This document shows, piece by piece, positions 20,564 through 29,351 of a DNA stretch of 64,000 nucleotides (its first letter is position 1; each line of letters starts with the position of its first letter). Made by a program: the position numbers and the translations under genes. The stretch covers positions 665,845-729,844 of the forward strand of contig JAQTUP010000001.1 in NCBI GenBank assembly GCA_028707275.1, in the 5' to 3' direction. The notes beneath the pieces are model-generated. The model worked only from the letters and a program-made list of their open reading frames with translations, searched no databases and was not told the DNA's origin. The DNA is from Gallionella sp. GTDB lineage: Bacteria > Pseudomonadota > Gammaproteobacteria > Burkholderiales > Gallionellaceae.

Positions 20564-21841
20564 TTAAAAGCTGTGCGCGTACTGCACGCTGAGGATATCC
20601 ACGCTGTTTTTGTAAGAGCCTGCCAGTCGACCCACAGTAGCGGTCGAAGCGGCGCCTGTCGCCCCCGTGTTATTATTGATGGTCGAATTGTTCACGAACA
20701 AGTGCGCATAGCCGAAATCCACTGCACTCGATTTTGTCGGCTTGTATTGCCCGCCCAAAGCCAACCAGGTGCGGCTCATGTCCGGAATGCGCGCAGTGCG
20801 AAATGCGTCTGACACCCCGGCCTGGTCATAGGCCCCCCCCATCCGCACCGTCCATTGATCATTGTAATGATAGTTACCCCCAAGAGCCGCCCGCCACGTA
20901 TTGCTCCAGTTTTCCGGCGTCAAAGATCGCGCAGCGCCTGTCCCAGCATCCACAATACGCAATTCCGAAAAGTTGTTCCACCCTGTCCGGGTCAGGTCAG
21001 CCATGACATCCCACTGATTGCCCAGATCACGAAAATAGCTCAACGACAGTGTGTCGGGCATCTTCATGTTCGCAATCACGGGTCTGTTCAGTACGGCAAC
21101 GCCCGCAGGATTGGTGACGACAAGCGTCCCGGAAAGCTGATAATTGACAGAAGACCTGTATGCGATGCCCAGACGCCCGCCATTGCCCATATCCATCAGT
21201 GCGCCAAAATTTACCCCCCAGGCCGCATCGCTGCCGGACATATTGGACACCCCTTCCCCCAATGGGCCAAAACTCTGTGCAGCCGTCAACCCGGCACGTA
21301 TCCGCTGATAATTGACGCCGGCCCCAAGAGTCAGGGCATCGGTGACCCGCCAGGACAAGGAGGGATTGAGGTTGATCGTTTCCACGCTGGATTTGAGCGC
21401 CTGAAACCTCCCCATCCATCCTGCCTGATATTCGGTTTTCAGGCCGAACGGCGCATTGATACCCAGCCCGATATGCATCTTCGGATTCACTTCCATCGCG
21501 AAGTAGGCATTAGGCACCAGCGCCCAGCTTCCGGCATCTCCCGGGGCGCTGCCCAACGGGCGCGCGGCCGCCGCAACAGAACCCGTATTGGAAAACTGTG
21601 CCGAAGGTCCGATCATGCTGCCCGATACAGTAATCTGACGACCTGACAGACGCGACATGCCCGCCGGATTATAGAAAATCGTCGAGGCGTCATAGGCGCT
21701 CGCAGCTCCTCCGGCAAAGGCATTGCCCAGGCCGCTGCCGCTTTGCTCTATCAACGCAAATCCTGAAGCGGCAGCGCTGCTTGCCATCACCAGCATCGCA
21801 CCCGCGACAGACCAGTCCTCCGCCGTCTTCCTGAATTTCAT
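20564..21841 (-). CDS. fadL: FadL/OmpP1/TodX family outer-membrane long-chain fatty acid transporter
   Basis: 425 aa. After a signal sequence (cleavage probably in SSAAASGFAL) the mature protein begins with the FadL hatch sequence FALIEQSGSGLGNAFAGGAA, including the NPA-type motif FYNPAGMSRL. The rest alternates beta strands of a 14-stranded barrel and ends in an aromatic SVQYAHSF, the usual outer-membrane C-terminal signal. It imports long-chain fatty acids or other hydrophobic compounds. Located in the middle of the beta-oxidation island, which supports fatty acids as substrate. Confidence 0.92.
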   Translation of the reverse strand: MKFRKTAEDWSVAGAMLVMASSAAASGFALIEQSGSGLGNAFAGGAASAYDASTIFYNPAGMSRLSGRQITVSGSMIGPSAQFSNTGSVAAAARPLGSAPGDAGSWALVPNAYFAMEVNPKMHIGLGINAPFGLKTEYQAGWMGRFQALKSSVETINLNPSLSWRVTDALTLGAGVNYQRIRAGLTAAQSFGPLGEGVSNMSGSDAAWGVNFGALMDMGNGGRLGIAYRSSVNYQLSGTLVVTNPAGVAVLNRPVIANMKMPDTLSLSYFRDLGNQWDVMADLTRTGWNNFSELRIVDAGTGAARSLTPENWSNTWRAALGGNYHYNDQWTVRMGGAYDQAGVSDAFRTARIPDMSRTWLALGGQYKPTKSSAVDFGYAHLFVNNSTINNNTGATGAASTATVGRLAGSYKNSVDILSVQYAHSF

Positions 21842-21903
21842 GATCGCATCCCCTCTTTGTTAAAAACTCAGCTGCAAAAAATATCCAAAAAATCCAACAG
21901 TCG

Positions 21904-22299
21904 CTACATTTCCGGCGGGACAACGCGCGGGCGGCGCTGTTCGTCGACGGCCACGTAAGTTAAACGCGCCTCGGTGACCCTCACGCAAACAGGCTCGGCC
22001 GGATCGCGCTGCGCATACACCTCGACACTCACCGTAATGGACGTGCGACCGACTTTTTCGATGATGGCGTAAAAACTGACCACATCTCCCATGAACAGGG
22101 GCTGCTTGAACAAGAAAGAGTTAACGGCGACGGTCGCCACCCGGCCACGAGCCCTGTGTACCGCAGGAATACTGCCCGCGATGTCCACTTGCGCCATGAT
22201 CCAGCCGCCGAACACATCTCCGGTATAGCTGCAATCCGTGGGCATCGCCACCACACGCAACGTCGGCTGGCGCAAAGGCAGTGCCGTCTGTTCCCCCAT
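21904..22299 (-). CDS. Acyl-CoA thioesterase, hotdog fold (YciA-like)
   Basis: 131 aa, single hotdog domain. Seen: PTDCSYTGDVFGGWIMAQVDIAGSIPAVHRARG, with the catalytic-Asp helix typical of the YciA/acyl-CoA hydrolase group, and NSFLFKQPLFMGDVVSFYAIIEKVGRTSITVSVEVYA. It hydrolyses acyl-CoA to free acid and CoA and may prevent CoA trapping. It lies three bases downstream of the acyl-CoA ligase stop... on the same minus strand the ligase (22302-24095) precedes it with a two-base gap, so the two are almost certainly coexpressed. Confidence 0.88.
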   Translation of the reverse strand: MGEQTALPLRQPTLRVVAMPTDCSYTGDVFGGWIMAQVDIAGSIPAVHRARGRVATVAVNSFLFKQPLFMGDVVSFYAIIEKVGRTSITVSVEVYAQRDPAEPVCVRVTEARLTYVAVDEQRRPRVVPPEM

Positions 22300-22301
22300 C
22301 C

Positions 22302-24095
22302 TTAATGGCCCTCGTAGAGCTGGCGGATTTGCGGCGCATATCGCCGGGTCACTTCGTCTCGCTTCAGTTTCAGCGTGGGCGTGAGCAGTCCGTTATCGAT
22401 GCTCCAGGGTTCACGCAACAGCAACACACGGTTAACCCGGGCATAGCCCGGGAATCCGCGCAAATTGCGCGCGACCCGCCGCAGCACCTTGGCTTCTATA
22501 CGGCTGTCCGTCAGGGCTTCTGGCATATCGGAACGGATGCCGACTTCAGTGGCAAAATGCACCCAGACCTCCGGGTTGAGCACCGCCACCGCCACCAGAT
22601 AGGGATGCGCCTCGCCAAAGATCATCACCTGATCGAATAAAGGATCATGCAAAATGGCCAGTTCCATGTCGTTTGGCGGGATTTTTTCGCCATTGGACAT
22701 GACGATAATCTCCTTGATGCGCCCGGTGATGTAGACATGCCCTGTATCGGAGATATGCGCCACATCCCCCGTGTCCAGCCAGCCATCCTGATCGATGATT
22801 GCGCGGGTCGCCTCCGGATTGTTCCAGTAGCCCAACATCACATTCGGCCCCTTCACCAACAACACGCCCTGAGCGCCCAGGCGCACCCTGACATCGGCTA
22901 TCGGTTGACCGACGCTGTCAGGGAAGTTATTTTCCAGGTGATTCCCCGTAATGACAGGACTGGTCTCGGTCAGGCCGTAGCCCTGAACGACAGGCAAACC
23001 CAGGCCGACAAATACGCGCGATATTTCCGGCGAGAGCGCAGCACCGCCGCTGATGGCCACGCGCAACCTGCCCCCCAGTTTCTCGATGAGCTTTTGAGCC
23101 ACCAGCTTGTGCAACAGCGGCCAGAGTAAAAATGAGGCATGCCAGCTGCCACGCCCCTGCTGATATTCGAAACGGGCCCAGCCGGTTTCCACCGCCAGAT
23201 GAAAGATCCTGCGATTAACTCTCGGACCGGCCTCAAGCTTGGTGCGTATGGCGGCATAGATGCGCTCGTAGATGCGCGGCACCGAAATCAACAGGGTCGG
23301 ACGGATGATCTTTAAATCATCCGAGAGCTGCGAGATAGAGCGCGCAAAGGCAACGGTCGCGCCTGTCATCACAGTCAGGTAATAACCCAGCGTGCGCTCA
23401 AAGGTGTGCGACAACGGCAAAAATGACAGGAACAGATCATCACCGCTCACGGCGAAGGTGGCAAGACAGGCATATGCGTTGCTGAGCACATTGGCATGAC
23501 TTAACATCACGCCTTTGGGACGGCCTGTCGTGCCGGAGGTGTAGACAATGCTGGCCAGATCGTCAGGCAAGCCCTCTATACCGGGCCTGTACTCGGCCGT
23601 CTTCGGCAAAAAATCCACCACAGGGGTCAGCCTCGGGCCGTCGCGCATGGTGTCGATACTGATAAAGCGCGCCACGCCGCCGATACGATCACGCACCGTG
23701 CGCAGCGCCTGCCACTGTTCAGCCGTTTCAAACAAAAGCACGCGCGCATCGGAATCATTCACGATGTATGCAATATTGTCCGGCCTGTCTACGGTATACA
23801 ACGGCACCGTGACCAGCCCTAACGACATGGCCGCCTGATCAAACGCAATCCAGACAGGACAGCTGCGCAGCATGATGGCGACGCGGTCCCCGCGCTGCAA
23901 ACCCAAACCGCTCAGCGCCGTCTGCCAGCGCGCCACTTCCGCGTGCATCTGCTGCCAGGTCAAATCGTGCCACGCATTCTGGCGAAAATACCGGTAGGCA
24001 GTCTTGCCGGGCGTCCTGCGTACACGCTCCAGAAACAAACCATGCAGGGTAACCGCCTGCGCGGGTGAAATCACATCGTCTGCCAATTCAACCAT
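22302..24095 (-). CDS. Long-chain acyl-CoA synthetase (AMP-forming)
   Basis: 597 aa. Activates fatty acids to acyl-CoA via acyl-adenylate. Adenylate-forming signatures: P-loop-like IVYTSGTTGRPKGVMLSH, VQGYGLTETSPVITGN, WLDTGDVAHISDTGHVYITGRIKEIIVMSNGEKI, with the usual catalytic Lys toward the C-terminus. It belongs to the FadD15/long-chain-fatty-acid-CoA ligase type used by many betaproteobacteria. The start ATG 24095 is preceded by GGAAGG; the frame extends upstream to 24254 but that part overlaps the SDR gene and has no family sequence. Near-contiguous with the thioesterase downstream. Confidence 0.92.
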   Translation of the reverse strand: MVELADDVISPAQAVTLHGLFLERVRRTPGKTAYRYFRQNAWHDLTWQQMHAEVARWQTALSGLGLQRGDRVAIMLRSCPVWIAFDQAAMSLGLVTVPLYTVDRPDNIAYIVNDSDARVLLFETAEQWQALRTVRDRIGGVARFISIDTMRDGPRLTPVVDFLPKTAEYRPGIEGLPDDLASIVYTSGTTGRPKGVMLSHANVLSNAYACLATFAVSGDDLFLSFLPLSHTFERTLGYYLTVMTGATVAFARSISQLSDDLKIIRPTLLISVPRIYERIYAAIRTKLEAGPRVNRRIFHLAVETGWARFEYQQGRGSWHASFLLWPLLHKLVAQKLIEKLGGRLRVAISGGAALSPEISRVFVGLGLPVVQGYGLTETSPVITGNHLENNFPDSVGQPIADVRVRLGAQGVLLVKGPNVMLGYWNNPEATRAIIDQDGWLDTGDVAHISDTGHVYITGRIKEIIVMSNGEKIPPNDMELAILHDPLFDQVMIFGEAHPYLVAVAVLNPEVWVHFATEVGIRSDMPEALTDSRIEAKVLRRVARNLRGFPGYARVNRVLLLREPWSIDNGLLTPTLKLKRDEVTRRYAPQIRQLYEGH

Positions 24096-24159
24096 ATCCT
24101 TCCCGTCCCCTGTTGTCTGCCGGAGGCGAGCCACCAGCCATATCGTCTGAAAATGCCTG

Positions 24160-24969
24160 CTAATCCAAAAACAGGTCACCAAAAAGCGCCGTACCGGGGC
24201 ACACCGCATATTGCCCGAAATCGGTGACGCCCGCATCAAGCAGCACTTCTTCATCTGTGTAAAAATTTCCGCTGCAAGCTTGTCCTGTCAGTATTTGCCA
24301 GGCGGCATCCGCCACGATGGACGGCCGACGCGAGGCATGAAGGATCTCATCAGTGAAATTAAACTCAATTGCCGCCGTGGCGATGGTGGTGCGCGGCCAC
24401 AAACTGTTCACACAGAGGTCCCCGAATTCCTGCGCCAGCCCCAGCGTACACATGCTCATACCATACTTTGACAGGGTATAGGCCAGATGGGGCGCAAACC
24501 ATTTAGCCTCCATGTTAAGCGGCGGAGAGAGCGTGAGAATATGCGGACGTTCGGCCAGTTTCAGGTGCGGGATGCAGGCTTGCGACATCAAAAATGTGGC
24601 GCGCGCGTTCACGTCCCACAGCAAATCCAGTTTTTTAACGGGCGTGGCCAGCGTGTCCGTCAGGCTGATCGCACTGGCATTATTGACCAGAACATCCAGG
24701 CCGCCAAAGTGTTCCGCCGCCCTGGACACGGCGTCGGCTATCTGCTGCGCATCGCGCACGTCGAGTTGAATCGCCAGGGCCTGCCCGCCCGCCTGTACCA
24801 CTTCATCAGCTACCGAATAGATTGTGCCGGGCAACCTGGCATGCGCCTCTGCCGTTTTGCCCGTAATCACGACCTTTGCGCCGTCGCGCGCGCAGCGCAG
24901 GGCTATTTCACGACCGATACCGCGCGTCGAACCCGTGATAAAAATCACCTTGTCGCGAAGGTCGCTCAC
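24160..24969 (-). CDS. Short-chain dehydrogenase/reductase (HSDL2-like)
   Basis: 269 aa Rossmann-fold SDR. Seen: ITGSTRGIGREIALRCARDGAKVVITGKTAEAH (TGxxxGIG cofactor motif), NNASAISLTDTLATP, and the active-site YTLSKYGMS (YxxxK) with a preceding LTLSPPLNM. The sequence resembles the N-terminal domain of hydroxysteroid-dehydrogenase-like 2 proteins, which are associated with peroxisomal or bacterial lipid metabolism. Its start overlaps the end of fadE by four bases. Substrate unknown; a hydroxyacyl or sterol-like lipid is plausible from context. Confidence 0.85.
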   Translation of the reverse strand: MSDLRDKVIFITGSTRGIGREIALRCARDGAKVVITGKTAEAHARLPGTIYSVADEVVQAGGQALAIQLDVRDAQQIADAVSRAAEHFGGLDVLVNNASAISLTDTLATPVKKLDLLWDVNARATFLMSQACIPHLKLAERPHILTLSPPLNMEAKWFAPHLAYTLSKYGMSMCTLGLAQEFGDLCVNSLWPRTTIATAAIEFNFTDEILHASRRPSIVADAAWQILTGQACSGNFYTDEEVLLDAGVTDFGQYAVCPGTALFGDLFLD

Positions 24970-27404
24970 GCTTGACCTGCCCGCAAGGCTTCCGGTGAAA
25001 AATCATCGACCATGATCACCTTACGGCGCAACGCATAGTCGCGTTCGAGCTGCAAAGCCTGTTCAGCGGTGATGAGGCCCGCATCGCGCGCCTCACCGAT
25101 GCGCAGCAACTCGTCGGTCGAGCCAAGCTTGCCTGTTTTTCGCGCAGCACGCAGCTTCTCTTGCAGCGATTCGCAGGCAAGCGTACTGGCTAACGCCGAT
25201 TCGAGCGCCCCTACCGCATCTTCCTCGTCGGTCGGGATATAAATCCCGGCCGTCAGGCGATCGCGGACGGCTCCGGGCTGCATCAGCAGCGCAGCTACTT
25301 CATGCCCCAACTGGTCGGACGGAGGCCGCAAACGTTTGCCCATCGGAAAAATCAGCACGCCTAACGTCATGCGAACAAAAAGGTTGGGGAAATTCTGGAT
25401 CACGCCGGCCAGTGCTTGCTGAATGTTGTACAGCGCATCCTGCATCGCCCAGTGCACCAGCGGTAAATCTTCGAGGGGACGGCCATCATCCGCAAAGCGT
25501 TTCATGGTCGCCGAACACAAATAAAGCTGGCTCAACACATCCCCCAGACGCGCCGATATTTTTTCGCGCCGCTTCAACGAGCCGCCCAGTACCGCAAGCG
25601 CGACATCCGCACTCAGGGCAAAAACGGTCGAAAAACGCGTCATCTGCTGATAATAGCGGCGGCACACGACCCCACTGGGAACAGGAATGCCGCGTCCGCC
25701 CGTCAGACCGAACACAAAACTGCGTGACATATTGCTGAGGGCAAAACCGATATGCCCGAACAAGGCATCGTCAAACAACTGCCGCGCACGCTCCGGGTCA
25801 GGCTCCCTCGCCGCCGCGACTTCCTTGAGCACATAAGGGTGAGAGCGGATCGCACCCTGACCGAAAATCATCAGCGTGCGGGTCAGAATATTCGCGCCCT
25901 CCACGGTGATACCGATAGGTGTCTGTTGGTAGAGGCGACCCAGGTAGTTGTCCGGCCCCAGACTGATTCCCTTGCCGCCGTGCACATCCATCGCATCATT
26001 GATGACAATGCGCCCGCGCTCGGTCGCGTGATATTTGACGATGGCGGATATGACCGAGGGTTTCTCGCCCAGATCGACGGCCAGCGCGGTGAATGCGCGC
26101 GCCGAATCCACCATGTAAGTGTGCGCCCCGATACGCGCGAGCGCCTCTTCCACTCCCTCGAACTGGCCGATCGAAAGGTTAAATTGTTTGCGTACCCGGC
26201 AATAAGCCCCGCTGGTGCGGGCGGCCAGTTTCATCCCGCCGACACTGCTGGCCGGCAAGGAAATCGAGCGCCCCGCCGCCAGGCATTCCATCAACATCCG
26301 CCAGCCCTGACCGATACGCGCCTCGCCACCGATGAGGTAATCGAGGGGCACGAACACGTCCTGACCCTGTGTCGGGCCATTCAAGAAGGCCGAATTTAAC
26401 GGGAAATGGCGGCGACCGATTTGCACGCCCGGCGTAACCGCCGGGATCAGGGCAAGCGTGATGCCGCGATTCACCTCAGAGCCTATCAGCTTATCCGGGT
26501 CGTACAGTTTGAAGGCCAGCCCCAGCAAGGTGGCCGCAGGCGCCAGGGTAATGTAGCGTTTTTCCCAGTTAAGGCGAATGCCTAACACGCCTTTTTTGCC
26601 CGAAAACTCGCCCCGGCATACCACGCCAGAATCGGGAATCGATCCTGCATCAGAGCCTGCGAACGGCCCTGTGAGCGCGAAACAAGGCACTTCCTGCCCC
26701 CGCGCCAGGCGACGCAGATATTTTTCTTTTTGCGCGTCCGTGCCGTAGTGCAAGAGCAACTCGGCAGGCCCTAACGAATTGGGCACCATGACGGTGACAG
26801 CCGCCGTACCGCTGCGCGAGGCTATCTTGCTGACAACCGCCGAATGCGCCTGGGCTGAAAATCCGAGACCGCCGTATTCCTTCGGAATGATCATCCCGAA
26901 AAAGCCGCTGTCCTTGATGAATTGCCAGACGTCCGGCGGCAGGTCGGCAAGCTTGTGAGTGATCTCCCAGTCATCGAGCATCGCGCAGAGCTGTTCGACC
27001 TCGGTGTCGATAAACAGCTGCTCCGCCACACTCAGTCCGGACCTGGGGTAGGCCAGCATTTTCTCCCAATCCGGGTGACCGCCAAATAACTCGCCATCCC
27101 ACCACACCGTTCCCGCGTCAATCGCCTCCTGCTCGGTGGCAGAGATAGGCGGGAGAATTTTTCGATATAATTCAAGGACCGTGGCGCTGACCACCGTGCG
27201 GCGCAAAAAAGGCACACCGAAAACCACGATGACCGAGAACAACAGGAAATAGACCACTGACAGTATCGTTTCAGACAGCCTTGCCTGAATCGCCACCACG
27301 GGCACGATCACCATAATCGCCAGCACCCAACTGATGACTGTGGCGCGAAAGAACGCGAGCAGAATAAATACGACCAGAGCGATCAGTATGGTTAACAACA
27401 TCAT
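24966..27404 (-). CDS. fadE: Acyl-CoA dehydrogenase FadE
   Basis: 812 aa, close to E. coli FadE (814). First oxidation step of beta-oxidation, FAD-dependent, membrane-associated. Two N-terminal hydrophobic segments (MMLLTILIALVVFILLAFF and a second to about residue 65) are followed by an acyl-CoA dehydrogenase fold: FGMIIPKEYGGLGFSAQAHS, CFALTGPFAGSDAGSIPDSG, and the C-terminal DAMDVHGGKGISLGPDNYLGRLYQ, then a FadE-specific C-terminal domain. The start ATG at 27404 has AGGAG eight bases upstream; an open frame reaching 27536 lacks support. First gene of the fatty-acid island as transcribed. Confidence 0.94.
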   Translation of the reverse strand: MMLLTILIALVVFILLAFFRATVISWVLAIMVIVPVVAIQARLSETILSVVYFLLFSVIVVFGVPFLRRTVVSATVLELYRKILPPISATEQEAIDAGTVWWDGELFGGHPDWEKMLAYPRSGLSVAEQLFIDTEVEQLCAMLDDWEITHKLADLPPDVWQFIKDSGFFGMIIPKEYGGLGFSAQAHSAVVSKIASRSGTAAVTVMVPNSLGPAELLLHYGTDAQKEKYLRRLARGQEVPCFALTGPFAGSDAGSIPDSGVVCRGEFSGKKGVLGIRLNWEKRYITLAPAATLLGLAFKLYDPDKLIGSEVNRGITLALIPAVTPGVQIGRRHFPLNSAFLNGPTQGQDVFVPLDYLIGGEARIGQGWRMLMECLAAGRSISLPASSVGGMKLAARTSGAYCRVRKQFNLSIGQFEGVEEALARIGAHTYMVDSARAFTALAVDLGEKPSVISAIVKYHATERGRIVINDAMDVHGGKGISLGPDNYLGRLYQQTPIGITVEGANILTRTLMIFGQGAIRSHPYVLKEVAAAREPDPERARQLFDDALFGHIGFALSNMSRSFVFGLTGGRGIPVPSGVVCRRYYQQMTRFSTVFALSADVALAVLGGSLKRREKISARLGDVLSQLYLCSATMKRFADDGRPLEDLPLVHWAMQDALYNIQQALAGVIQNFPNLFVRMTLGVLIFPMGKRLRPPSDQLGHEVAALLMQPGAVRDRLTAGIYIPTDEEDAVGALESALASTLACESLQEKLRAARKTGKLGSTDELLRIGEARDAGLITAEQALQLERDYALRRKVIMVDDFSPEALRAGQA

Positions 27405-27669
27405 CGTGCGTCTCCTAAAGTTTTTCCCGCTGTCATCTTGAACCATGCGGCACTCTAACGCGAGTCGGCAAACAGCACAACTACGCCCGTGCGTCCGGCT
27501 TGCGTGACTGCCGCCTCTGTGCCTTTCATCGTGCACTGCCAGCCAGATATTTTTTACCTATGTAATTCATTTTTTTTATGCTACGATTTTCCCTCTATGA
27601 CTGTATCTCAATAACGCATCATCTGGACTGACCACACGAACCCGCACCCGCTTAACAGAGGAGACGAGC

Positions 27670-28488
27670 ATGACTATCCTTCACGAAAGAAGTGTCGAAT
27701 TCCAACTCAAGGTTGACGCCACGATGGTCGGGACTGAATCTTCCGATATTGATGCGGCACTTTATGCGAAAGTGCAGGAAGTCATTTCCAGAGCCGTGCA
27801 AAAACTCGCCGGGAAATCCCGGCTGAAATTAGAATTCCCAACCCCTTGGTTGCGCGAAGGAATACGCTATGACACAAGTCCCCGTGACGGTCTATTTCGC
27901 GAACACAATATATCGCTGGCCATCGAGGCCACCGACCAGCTGACCAAGTACAAATGCAAGCAACATCATTTCATTCCGGAACTGCTCTGCAAAAAACCAA
28001 AATCTGCGCTGTGCTACCCAAAAAACAAGGGCACTGACGTAAAGTTCAAGCTGGAGCAGGATATCCATTTCGACAATTGCAAATATTGCGCCTCGGGTTC
28101 CTTATTCCTCAAGGGACGGCGCACCCACAATTCCACCGTGTTCGATTTCAGCCGTTTGTTTCCCGAAATCGAGCAAATCGCCCCGGCTGATACCGTGCTC
28201 AGCCCTGTATCGCACTGGCAAGAGACGGTGTGCGGCAAGATGATCACAGCGTGGCGCGAAGTCACCATAGAGTGGAATCTGGTTATCCGACGCGATTTTC
28301 AAACGCATGCACTGCTCGAAGCTGAGCTGTCATACAAAATAATCAAGTCGATGAAGGATAAGTGGGATTATGATCTGTTAAAACTCGGCTCACAGTTGTA
28401 CCTGGATCTGAGACTGACCGGGATATTTCGATTGAGCCCTCCCATCTTCTACTTTCACGACCCTGTGTCAGGCGTGGAAATCACCTGA
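27670..28488 (+). CDS. Conserved hypothetical protein
   Basis: 272 aa, no signal peptide or membrane helix. The start ATG 27670 has a strong site (AGAGGAG). The N-terminus alternates strands (RSVEFQLKVDATMVG) and the C-terminus has VTIEWNLVIRRDFQTHALLEAELSYKI, followed by a phenylalanine-rich tail. Four cysteines occur as ELLCKK, ALCYPK and NCKYCASG. The charge pattern faintly recalls a CYTH/triphosphate-tunnel beta barrel, but the diagnostic ExExK motif is not evident, so I do not name it. It is 20 bp upstream of the PhnD-like gene and may belong to that operon. Confidence 0.6.
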   Translation: MTILHERSVEFQLKVDATMVGTESSDIDAALYAKVQEVISRAVQKLAGKSRLKLEFPTPWLREGIRYDTSPRDGLFREHNISLAIEATDQLTKYKCKQHHFIPELLCKKPKSALCYPKNKGTDVKFKLEQDIHFDNCKYCASGSLFLKGRRTHNSTVFDFSRLFPEIEQIAPADTVLSPVSHWQETVCGKMITAWREVTIEWNLVIRRDFQTHALLEAELSYKIIKSMKDKWDYDLLKLGSQLYLDLRLTGIFRLSPPIFYFHDPVSGVEIT

Positions 28489-28508
28489 ACGGACAAACAG
28501 CCCCCCTC

Positions 28509-29345
28509 ATGTCATCACTACTAAAATCGCTGTGCTGCGCTCTCTTGCTTGTCTGCAATACAGCCGACGCCGAACCCACTGTGCTGACCTTCGCCACTTA
28601 CGCCAGCGAACGCCCCTCGGAAGAGTTCAAAAAAATGGAGCCCATCCGCCTGCATCTGGAACAGGTTCTGGCAAAACAGGGGATGCCTGCAACCATCAGG
28701 ATGCGCATCTTCCCGACCTATGAGGACGCCGTCGATGCTGTGGTCAGCGGCGACACCGACTTCGCCCGATTAGGCCCCGCAAACTACGTGATTGCCAGAA
28801 AACAAAACCCGGGTATCCAGTTGCTGGCGATGGAGAGCCATCACGGGGGGAAATTCTTTGATGGCGTCATTCTGGTTGCGACCCATTCCCCCATCAAAAC
28901 GCTGGCCGATTTGCGCGGCAAGCACTTTGCCTTTGGCGAGGCAAATTCTACAACCGGACGTTACCTGGCTCAGGAAGCACTGATGCAGGCGGGCATTAAC
29001 GGGCGCGATCTGGCAGACTATGAATTCGTCGGCCGACATGACAAAGTCGCGTTTGCGGTGAGCGCTGGTAATTACGATGCAGGGGCGGCCAACGAGACCA
29101 CACTGGAAAAATACGGCTCATCAAAAGGCTTGCGCAAGCTGGCCGCGTATCCCAGCCCGACGCATGCCTGGGTTGGCCGGGCTGGCCTTGAGGCGCGAGT
29201 CGTCCAACAATTACAAAGAGCGCTGCTGGAAATCAAGAGCCCTGCGCTTAAATACATCGGTCGCGACGGCTTCATGCCAGCCCAGGATACCGACTACGAC
29301 GGCTTGCGCAACAGCATGAGAAAAATCAAAACGTTCGGCGACTAG
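28509..29345 (+). CDS. PhnD-like periplasmic phosphate/phosphonate-type binding protein
   Basis: 278 aa. Signal peptide (MSSLLKSLCCALLLVCNTADA), then a periplasmic type-2 binding fold: TFATYASERPSEEFKKMEPIRLHLEQ, DTDFARLGPANYVIARKQNPG, THSPIKTLADLRGKHFAFGEANSTTGRYLAQEAL, DAGAANETTLEKYG. PhnD-like proteins of this kind without an ABC permease often act as ligand sensors. Here the next gene, seven bases downstream, is a membrane histidine kinase, which fits a sensor role. The ligand is unknown. Confidence 0.86.
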   Translation: MSSLLKSLCCALLLVCNTADAEPTVLTFATYASERPSEEFKKMEPIRLHLEQVLAKQGMPATIRMRIFPTYEDAVDAVVSGDTDFARLGPANYVIARKQNPGIQLLAMESHHGGKFFDGVILVATHSPIKTLADLRGKHFAFGEANSTTGRYLAQEALMQAGINGRDLADYEFVGRHDKVAFAVSAGNYDAGAANETTLEKYGSSKGLRKLAAYPSPTHAWVGRAGLEARVVQQLQRALLEIKSPALKYIGRDGFMPAQDTDYDGLRNSMRKIKTFGD

Positions 29346-29351
29346 ACCACC

